64,000 nucleotides of DNA from Ilyobacter_A sp963675185 (GTDB taxonomy: Bacteria > Fusobacteriota > Fusobacteriia > Fusobacteriales > Fusobacteriaceae): positions 1 to 64,000 of the forward strand of contig CAXXOH010000002.1 of NCBI GenBank assembly GCA_963675185.2, in the 5' to 3' direction. The notes under the pieces are model-generated. The model saw only the letters and a program-made list of their open reading frames with translations, ran no database searches and was not told the origin of the DNA. Positions 45,869 to 55,629 of this stretch are shown piece by piece. Every line of letters starts with the position of its first letter. Positions within the stretch are counted from its first letter, which is position 1. Made by a program: the position numbers and the translations under genes.

Positions 45869-46762
45869 ATGAAGAAATACGTTGTATTTAATATAGGTGG
45901 CACAAATATAAAGTATGGGGTTATGGATGAAGAGGGGAACTCCATAAGAGATGGGGTTATGCCAACACAGAGATTTGAAGGTGATAAGATTATAGAGGAC
46001 CTTTTAAGGGTCGTGAATGAGTATAAGAAAATCTATGAGCTATCTGGCATAGCTTTCAGCATTCCAGGTTTTGTAGATGTGGAAAAGGGGATTATACATG
46101 ATGGTGGAGCTATAAAAGATTTTGACAAACTGAACCTGAAAAAAATTATAGAGGAAAAAACCGGCCTTATAACCAAGCTGGACAATGACGTGAACTGTGT
46201 TGCCCTTGCAGAGAAGTGGAAGGGAGAAGCAAAAGAATGCAGAAATTTCTTATGCATGACAATCGGAACTGGAATAGGTGGAGGGATCTTTATAAACGAT
46301 ACCCTATACAGAGGTAGCAGCTATATGGCAGGTGAATTTGGTTACATGCTCACAGAAGGTTTAACAGATGATTTTTGGGAATCCATGATGAGCTCTAAGG
46401 CTGGACTATACGGATTAATAAGCAAAGTTGCCGAAAGAAAAAATGTCTCAAAAGAATCTCTTAGCGGAAAGGCCATATTCGATTTAGCAGAAAGTGGAAA
46501 CAATATTGCAAGAGAAGAGGTAGATAATTTCTACAGAAATCTAGCAATTGGAATTTTTAACCTGACCTATCTTTTTAATCCAGAAAAAATTCTAATAGGA
46601 GGCGCCATAAGCTCGAGGAAAGATCTCATAGAAAAAATAAAGGAGAAAATGGAAAAATCAAAACCAGGGATAACAAAAATAGTAAAAATTGATAAATGTA
46701 AATACGAAAATGAAGCCGGTAAAATTGGTGCCCTCTATAACTTTTTAACTATGACTAAATAA
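45869..46762 (+). CDS. ROK-family kinase lacking the zinc motif (BglK-like candidate)
   Basis: 297 residues. ATP site FNIGGTNIKYGVMD, catalytic LDNDVNCVALAEKWKG and MTIGTGIGGGIFIND are intact, but the region that carries CxCGxxGCxE in most ROK kinases reads GEFGYMLTEGLTDDFWE with no cysteines. Beta-glucoside kinases (BglK) phosphorylate unphosphorylated cellobiose with ATP and belong to this family. Here that would feed the adjacent 6-phospho-beta-glucosidases without the PTS. This is inference from family and context. Confidence 0.7.
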   Translation: MKKYVVFNIGGTNIKYGVMDEEGNSIRDGVMPTQRFEGDKIIEDLLRVVNEYKKIYELSGIAFSIPGFVDVEKGIIHDGGAIKDFDKLNLKKIIEEKTGLITKLDNDVNCVALAEKWKGEAKECRNFLCMTIGTGIGGGIFINDTLYRGSSYMAGEFGYMLTEGLTDDFWESMMSSKAGLYGLISKVAERKNVSKESLSGKAIFDLAESGNNIAREEVDNFYRNLAIGIFNLTYLFNPEKILIGGAISSRKDLIEKIKEKMEKSKPGITKIVKIDKCKYENEAGKIGALYNFLTMTK

Positions 46763-46883
46763 TTAATGGGTACAATAAAGTGCATCCAAGCTGCTATAAA
46801 ATTTAAAATATTAAACTAATTCTGGAGTTATTTAAAGAAAATTTTTCTCCTAATTTTTATTAACTATTTTTAAAGAGATTTTA

Positions 46884-47364
46884 ATGAGCCATAAAAATTT
46901 ATCCATCTTAACCCTCGCAATTTTACTCTTGGTTTATTTTTCAACTTCATTCAAGAGTAAAGCGTACGTTGAGAAAAAAAAGATTAAAATCGGACTTTCT
47001 ATAAGTTATTTCAATGATACTTATCTTGATTTCTTTAGAAAAGAGTCCTTGAATATTCTAAGAACTTCACTGATGTTGAAGTAATATGCATGGATGGCGA
47101 GGATAATGTCAATAAACAATTTTTAGATATAGAGTATATGGTGAATAACGGAACTCAATCGATTGTACTTGTCCCCGTAGATTCGCAAGCAACTTACTTT
47201 ATATCGGATTCAGCAGAAAAATAATTGATGCCATCCCTGTTGCATTTAAAGCACTCGAAAAAGGAGAGCTCGAATTTACTATACTTCAAGACTATAAAGA
47301 GCAGGCACGATTAAGCTTTGATAAAGCATATGAACTTGCTAATTTGAATCATCCAAAAAAATAG
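46884..47364 (+). pseudogene. Degenerate periplasmic sugar-binding protein
   Basis: A signal-anchor start (LSILTLAILLLVYFSTSF), KIGLSISYFNDTYLDFF, then after a frameshift DVEVICMDGEDNVNKQF and SIVLVPVDSQATYFIS to a stop, then a distal piece IPVAFKALEKGELEFTILQD. These match RbsB/MglB-type binding proteins, but about 120 central residues are gone. No ABC permease or ATPase genes are beside it. A second binding-protein relic lies at 58,160. Confidence 0.7.
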
Positions 47365-47432
47365 ACTTAGTTCCTATGAAAATATTGGATATAAAAAATA
47401 ATAGATAAAAATAATACGGGAGGGTTTACATT

Positions 47433-48860
47433 ATGGATAAAGGATTTTCCAAAGATTTTTTATGGGGAAGTGCATCAGCTGCATATCAAATAGAAGGGGG
47501 AGCAAGAAAAGGTGGTAAAGGGCCATCTATTTGGGATATTTATAGTAAGGTCGAAGGCAACACTTTTAAAAATACAACTGGTGAAGTTGCTATAGATTTT
47601 TACAACAGATATGAAGAAGATATTGAACTTATGAAAGAAATGGGGTTAGGCGCATATAGATTTTCGGTTTCATGGCCAAGAATTTTTCATAATGGAAGCG
47701 GAGAGGTAAATCAAGAAGGAGTAAATTTTTATCATAAAATCATAGATAAAATGATAGAATCAGGTATAGAGCCTATCTTAACCATCTACCACTGGGATCT
47801 ACCCCAAGCCTTACAGGATAAATATGGCGGTTGGGAATCGAGAGAAATAATAGAGGACTTTACGAATTATTGTATCACTCTTTATAAAGAATTCGGTAGT
47901 AAGGTGAAATATTGGGTTAGTTTAAATGAACAAAATATATTTACTTCTTTAGGCTATTTACTTGCCTTACACCCACCAAAAATTAATAACTATCAAAGAT
48001 TTATTAATGCCAATCATATTGCTTCACTGGCTAATGCCCGGGCAATTGCAGAATTTAGAAAATATGTCCCAAACGGTAAGATAGGACCTAGTTTTGCCTA
48101 TGGGCCTGCATATGCAATTTCTCCAAAAAGTGAAGATATCCTTGCTATGGAAAATGCTCAGGAATTGACAAACTGGTTATGGATGGATGTTTATGCGTGG
48201 GGAAGGTATCCAAAAATAGCTATAAAATTATTGGAAAAAATGAATATAACCATACCATTTGAAGATGAAGATCAAGAAATATTGAACTCATCAAAACCAG
48301 ATTTTATGGGGATAAATTACTATTCAACATCAACTTTTAAAGATAAAAATAATGAAGAGGCCGTGTACAATATTAGACAGTCTGGAAATACTGTTCAAGG
48401 GGATATAGATAAATTAATTACAGATGATTTATATACTCCTGCTACTAATCCCCATGTCAAATTAACAGACTGGAATTGGGTTATTGACCCCCAAGGACTA
48501 AGAGTAGCATTAAGACGTATAACATCAAGATACGATCTACCAATACTAATTACAGAAAATGGTCTTGGTGCATTTGATGAATTAACAGAGAATAAAAAAG
48601 TTCATGATAATTACCGTATAGACTTTTTAAAAGAACACCTTCTCGCAATAAAAGATGCCACAGCAGATGGCTCTGAAGTATTAGGATACTGTACCTGGTC
48701 ATTCCAAGACTTATTTAGCTGGCTAAACGGTTATCAAAAGAGATATGGATTTATCTATGTTGACCGTGATGAAGAGAGCGAAAAAGAGTTGAAACGTTAT
48801 AAGAAAGATAGTTTTTATTGGTATAAAGAGGTAATAGCTACAAATGGTGAAAAACTATAA
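47433..48860 (+). CDS. 6-phospho-beta-glucosidase, GH1 (second copy)
   Basis: 475 residues, a paralogue of the 41,927 enzyme. Acid/base Glu166 (VSLNEQ), nucleophile Glu375 (LITENGLG), phosphate triad Ser429, Lys436, Tyr438 in SWLNGYQKRYGF. Codon use is more AT-rich than the first copy. A GGGAGGG ribosome site precedes it and a strong hairpin follows. The paired IIC at 49,103 suggests a second, separately regulated beta-glucoside system with a different substrate preference. Confidence 0.9.
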   Translation: MDKGFSKDFLWGSASAAYQIEGGARKGGKGPSIWDIYSKVEGNTFKNTTGEVAIDFYNRYEEDIELMKEMGLGAYRFSVSWPRIFHNGSGEVNQEGVNFYHKIIDKMIESGIEPILTIYHWDLPQALQDKYGGWESREIIEDFTNYCITLYKEFGSKVKYWVSLNEQNIFTSLGYLLALHPPKINNYQRFINANHIASLANARAIAEFRKYVPNGKIGPSFAYGPAYAISPKSEDILAMENAQELTNWLWMDVYAWGRYPKIAIKLLEKMNITIPFEDEDQEILNSSKPDFMGINYYSTSTFKDKNNEEAVYNIRQSGNTVQGDIDKLITDDLYTPATNPHVKLTDWNWVIDPQGLRVALRRITSRYDLPILITENGLGAFDELTENKKVHDNYRIDFLKEHLLAIKDATADGSEVLGYCTWSFQDLFSWLNGYQKRYGFIYVDRDEESEKELKRYKKDSFYWYKEVIATNGEKL

Positions 48861-48870
48861 CCTAAAATTT

Positions 48871-48900
48871 TAGAGGGGCTTCCAAAAGGAAGCCCCTCTA
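48871..48900 (+). terminator. Stable hairpin after the second GH1 gene
   Basis: A 13-bp perfect stem TAGAGGGGCTTCC closes over AAAA, 10 bases past the stop codon. There is no following T-run, so it may be a processing or attenuating hairpin, not a full terminator. Confidence 0.6.
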
Positions 48901-49043
48901 AAGACTAGGAATACTATTTACACGTAATTTGGGAAAGACCCAAATATTATATCCCTTGAGGCTTCTTTTTAATTAAAAACACAAATTTGGATAAAAATAA
49001 AAAAAAGGTTAATTCGATAAATTAAGGTATTTTAAAATAGGCT

Positions 49044-49072
49044 TTGACATCTTAAAAATGCTAGTGTAAACT
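49044..49072 (+). promoter_or_regulatory. Sigma-70 type promoter for the second PTS IIC
   Basis: TTGACA at 49044-49049, a 17-base spacer, and TAAACT at 49067-49072, followed after 31 bases by AAGGAGG and the ATG. A perfect -35 box with standard spacing. Confidence 0.6.
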
Positions 49073-49102
49073 TAAGTAAATGACATTTTTAAGGAGGCTT
49101 AT

Positions 49103-50398
49103 ATGTATCATTTAATGAAAAAAACAATAAATTTTTTAGAAAAAAATTTTATGCCAATAGCATCAAAAATATCAAACATAAGAATATTGCAGGCAGTAAG
49201 AGACGGCATAATATTGACTATGCCCCTGCTTATAGTGGGTTCACTATTTTTGATCCTAGCTTTTCTGCCCATTCCAGGCTATAGTGAATTTATGACAGTT
49301 TTTTTTGGAGATGCATGGAAAATTAAGCTGCTTTATCCTGTTGGCGCTACCTTTGATATAATGGCTTTAATCGCAAGTATCGGCATAGCCTATAGATTGG
49401 CTGAAAAATATAAGGTGGATCCACTGTCGGCTTCTGTTATATCCGTGTCATCTTTTATGCTTGTCACACCTTTTGCAATAAAATCTAAAATTGGGATAAT
49501 CACTGGAATTCCGTTAATGCTTATGGGGAGTCAAGGACTTTTTGTAGCTATAATAATGGCTATATTTTCAACTGAAGTTTATAGAAGACTCCTCCAAAGA
49601 AATATAGTTATAAAAACACCTCCCAGTACCCCACCCGCTGCGGCAAAAGCGTTCACTGCTCTAATACCAGCATTTGTCGTAGTTATTTTTAGTTGGTTTA
49701 TAAAGCTGTTCTTTGAAGCTACACATTTTGAGCACATTCACAATATAGTAAGCATTTTATTAACAGCTCCACTCACAAACTTAGGGGATACCTACCTTGG
49801 TATAATGGTAGTAGTACTAATTATACACTTACTATGGAGTACGGGTTTGCACGGATCAGCTATTGTTTTGGGGATAATGGCTCCCATATTTAATACACTA
49901 ATGGACCAAAATAGAATAGCTCTACAAAACGAATTACCCATACCCAATATAATAACCTCTCAATTTGTAGATATTTGGATCCATATTGGCGGTGCTGGAG
50001 GAACAATCTCCCTTGCACTTCTCCTTGCTTTCAAAGCAAAAAATAAGCAGTTAAAGGATATAGGAAGGCTATCATTGGTCCCTGGTTTTTTTAATGTAAA
50101 TGAGCCCATAATCTTCGGGATACCGATTGTTATGAATCCTATTTTGATTTTACCTTTTATAATATCGCCACTTGTTACAACTACAGTAACATATTTTTCA
50201 ATGTATTATGGGCTAGTTTCAAAACCGGTGGGAATATCAATACCGTGGACAACTCCTCCTTTGCTAGGGGGCTTTTTGGCCACAGCAGGAGATATTAGAG
50301 GGGCACTATTACAGTTGATAAACATCGTTTTGGCAGGTATAATTTACTATCCTTTTTTTAAAATTTTAGACAAGCAGAAGTGTTCGATGAACTCTTAG
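49103..50398 (+). CDS. PTS cellobiose/lichenan-type IIC permease (second copy)
   Basis: 431 residues, homologous along its length to the IIC at 43,373 (LEKNFMPIASKISNIRILQ, AVRDGIILTMPLLIVGSL, NEPIIFGIPIVMNP). It shuttles a beta-glucoside across the membrane and needs IIA and IIB from elsewhere, since no second IIA or IIB gene lies near. It has its own promoter and a strong terminator, so it is a single-gene unit. Confidence 0.88.
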   Translation: MYHLMKKTINFLEKNFMPIASKISNIRILQAVRDGIILTMPLLIVGSLFLILAFLPIPGYSEFMTVFFGDAWKIKLLYPVGATFDIMALIASIGIAYRLAEKYKVDPLSASVISVSSFMLVTPFAIKSKIGIITGIPLMLMGSQGLFVAIIMAIFSTEVYRRLLQRNIVIKTPPSTPPAAAKAFTALIPAFVVVIFSWFIKLFFEATHFEHIHNIVSILLTAPLTNLGDTYLGIMVVVLIIHLLWSTGLHGSAIVLGIMAPIFNTLMDQNRIALQNELPIPNIITSQFVDIWIHIGGAGGTISLALLLAFKAKNKQLKDIGRLSLVPGFFNVNEPIIFGIPIVMNPILILPFIISPLVTTTVTYFSMYYGLVSKPVGISIPWTTPPLLGGFLATAGDIRGALLQLINIVLAGIIYYPFFKILDKQKCSMNS

Positions 50399-50431
50399 AA
50401 TAATGTTATAACAAGCTAAAATATAAGAAAT

Positions 50432-50467
50432 AAAAAAGGTGCCAAAAGCTTTTGGCACCTTTTTTAT
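50432..50467. terminator. Bidirectional terminator
   Basis: A perfect palindrome: AAAAAAGGTGCC, AAAAGC/TTTT centre, GGCACCTTTTTT. It ends the IIC transcript on the plus strand and the EAL gene remnant on the minus strand. Confidence 0.9.
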
Positions 50468-50476
50468 TTCTTATAT

Positions 50477-51360
50477 TTATTCTGTTCCCAATTTATTAAC
50501 TTTATCTTTGATAAAGTTTTCAAATTCAAGTATCCCCGTAGGCTTGGCGAAGTAGTAACCTTGAACCTCGTCTACCCCAAGTTCCTTTATAAACTCATTT
50601 TGATAGCTACTTTCAACACCTTCGGCTAAAACTTTCAATCCGAGGTTTCTACCCAAATTGGTTATTATATTAGATATACTTCCGTTGTCTTTATCCGGGA
50701 TTCCCTTTATAAACTCCCTATTTATTTTTATCCTCTCTAGCGAGAAAGATTTCAGATAATTAAGAGAAGAGTATTCTACACCAAAATCATCTAAGGTTAT
50801 GCTTATACCTTTATTCCTAAAGCTTTTAAGCTTATTCTCTGTCCCAATTATATCCTCGATCAAAAGACTTTCAGTTATCTCTATATCCAAGTATTTAGAT
50901 TCCAGACCTACTTTGCCCAGTATGCCTGCTACTGTTTCGACTATATTTGCTTCCTTAAACTGTACAGGTGACAGGTTAACCGATAACCTTTCAAAACCAT
51001 AACCACTTTCCAGCCAAGTTTTAAACTGTGCCGCTGACTTTTCAAGTACGAGTTTGCCAAGAGCTATTATAGCACCTGTTTCTTCTGCTATTGGTATGAA
51101 CTCAGTTGGAGATATGACATCATATCTTGGATGATACCAACGCAGGAGAGCCTCTACTCCTGTTATTTTATTCCTTTTAATATCTAGTTATGGCTGATAG
51201 TGTATTACAAACTCATTGTTCTCTATAGCTTTTGGAAGTTCACAGCTCAACTCAAAGTTTCTGTCAAAATTAGCATTTGTCAACCTCGTTTCAAATTTCC
51301 TTGAAATCCTCAGTTGAAAATTCCCTTTTTTTAACTCTATTTCATTAAATTTTCTGAATT
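50477..51360 (-). pseudogene. EAL-domain (c-di-GMP phosphodiesterase) fragment with an internal stop
   Basis: The EAL domain is largely intact: ITGVEALLRWYHPRYDV, LSVNLSPVQFKE, DIEITESLLIED, ITLDDFGVEYSSLNYL, LAEGVESSYQ and DEVQGYYFAKPT. An in-frame TAA near 51,188 replaces the codon after FVIHYQP. A further 50 codons of plausible linker (NFQLRISRKFETRLTN) precede it. It looks like the second half of a GGDEF-EAL protein whose first half is at 53,029. Confidence 0.75.
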
Positions 51361-52104
51361 GTAAAAACCTGCTTTTTTCTTTTGTCGGATACGATAGCTG
51401 CTACCCTTAATGTTTATTGTGGTCGAATGGTGGAGAAGCCTGTCTAATATCGCTGTGGCTACTATTGTGTCGCCAAAAACTTCTCCCCATTGGCCGTAGC
51501 TTTTATTAGAAGTAAGGATTATGGAGCCTTTCTCATATCTTTCGGAAACTATCTAAAAAAAGTAGTGGGCTACTTCAGCATCCATTTTGGTATATCCAAC
51601 CTCATCTATTACGAGAATGTCAGGTTTTTGAAGTGTTTTTATCTTTCTGTTAATTCTTCCGTTGCGAATATTTTCTTTGATCATCATGATTAGCTCATGC
51701 GATGAGACAAAATAAGCAGTGTAGCGCTTCCTGACTGCCTCAACAGCAAGCGCTATTCCCAAATGAGTCTTCCCAACTCCTGGAGGTCCTAGAAAAATTA
51801 TATTTTCCTTCTTTTCAGCAAATCTTAAGGTCATCAACTCTTCCATTCTTCTTTTGTCCGCACTTGGCTGAAATTCAAAATCGAACTCCTCCATAAATTT
51901 TATGTATGGAAACTTTGCAAGCTTCATATTAGTCTTGACAGCCCTTTCATTTCTGGCTTCAATTTCACCCCGCAAGATCTTGTCTAGAAACTCTAAATAA
52001 GGTATACTTTCTTTAGAAGCTTCCTCTGCAACATGATCATATATCAAAGGAATTGAAATGAACCCTAGTTCCTGAAAAGCAGCATTTAGTTTTTCATCGA
52101 GCAT
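51337..52104 (-). pseudogene. istB: IS21-family IstB helper ATPase with an in-frame amber stop
   Basis: About 255 codons, the normal length of IstB. Walker A FLGPPGVGKTHLGIA, Walker B DILVIDEVGY and, after an in-frame TAG at 51,553, the typical ending IVSERYEKGSIILTSNKS. The stop sits where most IstB proteins have Gln (HYFFQLVS-like), a CAG-to-TAG change. IstB is the AAA+ ATPase that activates IstA. The adjacent istA is also broken, so the element is dead. Confidence 0.8.
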
Positions 52105-52943
52105 CAGTTCATCACATCCTCATATGCAGAAAGAGGTCTCTCTTGCACTTCTGGAATGGTATCAGGAATCAAATTAGGAGCTTGGTGGGCACCCTTTTTC
52201 AGATTCCTCTGTTCTATTTCCTGGAAGTGCTCTTTTTTATATCTAACTTTATTCTTTTCCTTTAATTTCTCATGCAATGCTATGCGCTGTCCGTCCATAG
52301 AGAATATCTCTATCATGCCGTTTTTAGGATCTTTAACTTTTACATGTTTTTTTACATATTGTGCCGGCACAGAATATCTGTTGGATTGAAATGTGACAAA
52401 GCAATCTATAGAAACTTTGCGCTCTTCCACATAACCTAATTGAAAATTTACACCTGTTATAGGTTTTAGATTTTCAAGTTTAGAGCGCTCATCTGGAACT
52501 TCCTTTGTTGTTCCATGAACCCTTTTATTCGCTACTTCTTCAACCCATTTAAAAGCCCTTTTATTGAGGTCTGCAAGGCTAGTGAACTGGAATATTCTAG
52601 GCCAAAAATTTCTTCTGACATATTTCACACCATTTTCTACCTTCCCTTTGGTTCTGAGAGTATACGGCCGACATCTGTTAGGGACAAAAGATGAGTGTTT
52701 GGAAAACTGAAAAAATTTATCGTTCCACTTTTCGTTACCACTACCAGATGGGTTTTTAACAACAGTCCTCATACTGTCGTAAAGGATTGTTTCAGGAATT
52801 CCATCGAAGTACTGAAAAGCTCTCTCATGACAACCTATCAGAGTTTCAGAGGGTGTAAAATATTTGGTGTAAACTCCGAAATTGATATACATTCCCTGAT
52901 CTTTCATTTGTTTTATCATAAAAACCTCCTCAAATCCCAGCAT
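52104..52943 (-). pseudogene. istA: IS21-family IstA transposase with internal deletion
   Basis: 279 residues against about 400-500 for the family. The first 15 residues (MIKQMKDQGMYI) are the IstA start, then the sequence jumps into the catalytic core (GCHERAFQYFDGIPETILYD). The helix-turn-helix and first DDE aspartate are missing. The second Asp (LYDSMRTVV) and the Glu region (KGKVENGVKYVRRNF) remain. It overlaps istB by one base. Not active. Confidence 0.8.
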
Positions 52944-53028
52944 AACTTCCCCACCTTTTTTAAGAGAAGTTTACCTTATATTTCAGGGAATTTTCAACCG
53001 TTGTTTTTAAATATTTTAGCACCGTTTT

Positions 53029-53270
53029 TTACACATTGAAACTTTCGGAAAAAAACTCTATTCCTTTTTTCCCATTTTTCTTAGATGACTGAAGTGCCGT
53101 ATTTGCATTTTTCATAAGTGAATCTATATCCTGCCCGTCATTTGGATACACACTTATCCCTATATTCAATCCTATATATATGTCTTTGCCACATATTTTA
53201 AGTGGTTTTTTAAAAACATCTAGCATCTCTTGAGCTAAAATCTTCAGTTGAAAAATTTTATCATATAATT
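53029..53270 (-). pseudogene. GGDEF-domain C-terminal fragment
   Basis: About 75 residues: LDVFKKPLKICGKDIYIG, LNIGISVYPNDGQDIDSLM and NANTALQSSKKNGKKGIEFF, the last part of a diguanylate cyclase domain, without the GGDEF loop. With the EAL fragment across the IS21 remnant it probably formed one c-di-GMP signalling protein. Confidence 0.7.
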
Positions 53271-53345
53271 ACTAAGGTAGCAACTTGGGTTAATTTATTA
53301 CGATACTTTTCTACTATCACAAATCATTAAAAATATATTATAAAG

Positions 53346-53543
53346 CTACTTCAATTTCATCATTAGTATGTCTAAAATCCCTTTGTACTTTATGTATTTA
53401 TTGAGAATTTTGTTGTTTTCCAAAACATCAATATTGTTCCCTATCTCCTCTTTTTTTTGTGTTATTATAAAATCTAAACTTTTAATCTCCTCATTAACCA
53501 ATTTTGCCAAAATCTCTACTTCCTCATCCTTAAACTGTTTCAT
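53346..53543 (-). CDS. Small coiled-coil protein of unknown function
   Basis: 65 residues, almost wholly helical and charged (FKDEEVEILAKLVNEEIKSL, DVLENNKILNKYIKYKGIL). A good ribosome site (GGAGG, nine bases before the ATG) supports expression. I do not recognise a family. Size and pattern slightly recall Spo0E-like regulators, but their SQELD signature is absent. Confidence 0.5.
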   Translation of the reverse strand: MKQFKDEEVEILAKLVNEEIKSLDFIITQKKEEIGNNIDVLENNKILNKYIKYKGILDILMMKLK

Positions 53544-53631
53544 ACATCACACCTCCATACAAATACCGCTCTTGTTATCCCATATTTATACTACAAGTAA
53601 ATATGTTTTTATCCTGTAATTAAACAATTTT

Positions 53632-53664
53632 TTTCATAAAAAAAGACCCATTTCTGGATCTTCT
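53632..53664 (-). terminator. Terminator of the que operon
   Basis: Minus-strand AAGATCC, loop AGAAAT, GGGTCTT followed by a T-run, placed directly at the queC stop codon. Confidence 0.65.
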
Positions 53665-54340
53665 ACTCGCCGCTTTTAAACTCTTTCTTAAATTTAAGGT
53701 ACCCGTTTTTTCTAAGCTTGCAGGCAGGGCAGTCCCTGCATCCATTCCCCTTTACGCCATTATAGCATGTAAGAGTTTCGTTTTTTACTATGTCCAGTAC
53801 CCCCAAATCGTCTGCCATCTTCCAGGTCTCAGCTTTATCTATCCACATAAGTGGAGTTTCAATCACAAACTGATAGTCCATTGAAAGATTTAAAGTCACA
53901 TTTAAAGATTTTACAAATACATCCCTGCAATCCGGGTAACCGCTAAAGTCGCTTTGCGAGACCCCTGTTACCACATTTGTAATCCCTCTCTGTTTTGCAA
54001 AAACCGCTGCAAAAGTTAAAAACAGCAGATTCCTTCCATCAACAAAGGTATTTGGAAGAGCATCTTTTGGTGCTTCTTTGTCAACATCTATATCAACTCT
54101 TGTCAGAGAATTTGGAGCAAGCTGGTTTAAAAGCCCCATATCAAGTATGTGGTGTTCCACACCGTACTTTTTACATATATCCTTAGCGCAATCAAGCTCC
54201 AACTTATGCTTTTGCCCATAGTCAAACGATACTGCCACGACCTCTTCATACCTTTTTTTTGCCCAAAACAGACAAGTCGTGCTATCCTGTCCGCCGCTGA
54301 AAACCACCACAGCCTTCTCTTTATTTATAAGACCTTGCAT
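53663..54340 (-). CDS. queC: 7-cyano-7-deazaguanine synthase
   Basis: About 225 residues. It makes preQ0 from 7-carboxy-7-deazaguanine, ATP and ammonia, the last step encoded by this operon. PP-loop VVFSGGQDSTT near residue 15. Zinc site at the C-terminus: CYNGVKGNGCRDCPACKL. I start at ATG 54340 with GGGGAGG five bases upstream. The GTG two codons earlier is too close to the ribosome site. It is the last gene, 12 bases after folE. Confidence 0.92.
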   Translation of the reverse strand: MQGLINKEKAVVVFSGGQDSTTCLFWAKKRYEEVVAVSFDYGQKHKLELDCAKDICKKYGVEHHILDMGLLNQLAPNSLTRVDIDVDKEAPKDALPNTFVDGRNLLFLTFAAVFAKQRGITNVVTGVSQSDFSGYPDCRDVFVKSLNVTLNLSMDYQFVIETPLMWIDKAETWKMADDLGVLDIVKNETLTCYNGVKGNGCRDCPACKLRKNGYLKFKKEFKSGE

Positions 54341-54352
54341 AGCCACCTCCCC

Positions 54353-54943
54353 TTATCTAAACAACTGAAGTATTAGTTTATTGTAAAGCGTCTCATCCGT
54401 CTTAAATTTCCCTCTGAGGGTTGTTGTGACCGTTTTGGCATTAGTCTTTTTTATCCCCCTTACCGTCATGCACCCATGCTCACCTTCTATGATAACCGCC
54501 ACATCATCGCTTTTTGTTACTTTCTGCATTATCTCAGCTATATCGCTGCCTATTCTTTCCTGCAGCTGCAGCCTTCTGCCCACCATGTCCGCTATCCTAG
54601 CTATCTTGCTGAGTCCTATTATCCTCTCTTTTGGGATATAAGCTACAGACACCCTCATGTTATACATAAGGGCAAGGTGGTGCTCACAGTGTGAGAAAAT
54701 ATCTATATCCTTCATCATTACCATCTCTCTGCTGTCTTCACTTACATAGAAATCCTCTTCAAAAGTCGTCCCAAACATCTCAGCAATCTCATCATTGCTG
54801 TGGTTCTGACCTTCAAATACCTCTTCATACATCCTAGCAACACGCTTTGGGGTATCTATCAGCCCCTCTCTGTCTGGGTTTTCACCAAGAGCCTCTAATA
54901 TACCCCTGATGTGTTCTTCTATCTTTTTTACATTTATTGCCAT
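54353..54943 (-). CDS. folE: GTP cyclohydrolase I
   Basis: 196 residues. It converts GTP to 7,8-dihydroneopterin triphosphate, the precursor shared by folate and queuosine. Zinc ligands lie in FSHCEHHLALM (Cys, His) and GEHGCMTVRG (Cys). The arrangement LSKIARIADMVGRRLQLQER is typical. Its position between queE and queC shows it is dedicated to deazapurine synthesis. Confidence 0.93.
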   Translation of the reverse strand: MAINVKKIEEHIRGILEALGENPDREGLIDTPKRVARMYEEVFEGQNHSNDEIAEMFGTTFEEDFYVSEDSREMVMMKDIDIFSHCEHHLALMYNMRVSVAYIPKERIIGLSKIARIADMVGRRLQLQERIGSDIAEIMQKVTKSDDVAVIIEGEHGCMTVRGIKKTNAKTVTTTLRGKFKTDETLYNKLILQLFR

Positions 54944-54948
54944 TGCTG

Positions 54949-55617
54949 CTACACTCCCTTTTTATCTGGACTCCATATTATCTTATGCAACTGCAGCTGG
55001 AGCACCACATTATTTAATACATTATCCTTCATATATTCAACTATAGTTTCCGGATCTATCGAACCGAATATCGGGCTGAAATACACGCTGCACCTGTCTA
55101 ATAGCCCATATTTATCTATCAAAGACTTTGCCTTGTGGAGCTCCTCTACACTCCCAACAACAAACTTCACCGTATCCTCATTGGACAACTTGGTAAAATT
55201 GTCCAGCAGCATCCTGTCTTCCATGCCGCTAGAAGCCAGCTTGTAGTCCATTGTAAATTTAGGCTTATTCCCCTTTATTTCGGAAAAATTCCCTATATCC
55301 ACGCTACCGTTGGTCTCAATCTCAATTGTAAGCTCACTGTCCCTGCAAAGGTAATCCAAAAGTTCATACATTCCGGACTGCATAAGCGGCTCTCCACCTG
55401 TCATGGTCACATTGTTCACACCGCTCCCCTTTATATATCCATATATCTCTTCCTTGCTCATGGACGTGTAAGCCACGTCATCTTCGTTTGCCCACATAGT
55501 ATCGCAATAAGTGCACCTAAGATTGCACCCTGCAAACCTTATAAAGATGGCGAGTTGGCCGGATCTTTTCCCTTCACCGTTCACACTCGCAAATTTTTCA
55601 ACTACTCTATAGCTCAT
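54949..55617 (-). CDS. queE: 7-carboxy-7-deazaguanine synthase (radical SAM)
   Basis: About 222 residues. It rearranges 6-carboxytetrahydropterin to 7-carboxy-7-deazaguanine. Radical-SAM cluster motif CNLRCTYCDT (CxxxCxxC) near residue 30, preceded by SVNGEGKRSGQLAIFIRFAG, and MTGGEPLMQ. I chose ATG 55617, with GGAG five bases upstream, over a GTG three codons earlier. Confidence 0.92.
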   Translation of the reverse strand: MSYRVVEKFASVNGEGKRSGQLAIFIRFAGCNLRCTYCDTMWANEDDVAYTSMSKEEIYGYIKGSGVNNVTMTGGEPLMQSGMYELLDYLCRDSELTIEIETNGSVDIGNFSEIKGNKPKFTMDYKLASSGMEDRMLLDNFTKLSNEDTVKFVVGSVEELHKAKSLIDKYGLLDRCSVYFSPIFGSIDPETIVEYMKDNVLNNVVLQLQLHKIIWSPDKKGV

Positions 55618-55629
55618 ATTCTCCACATC

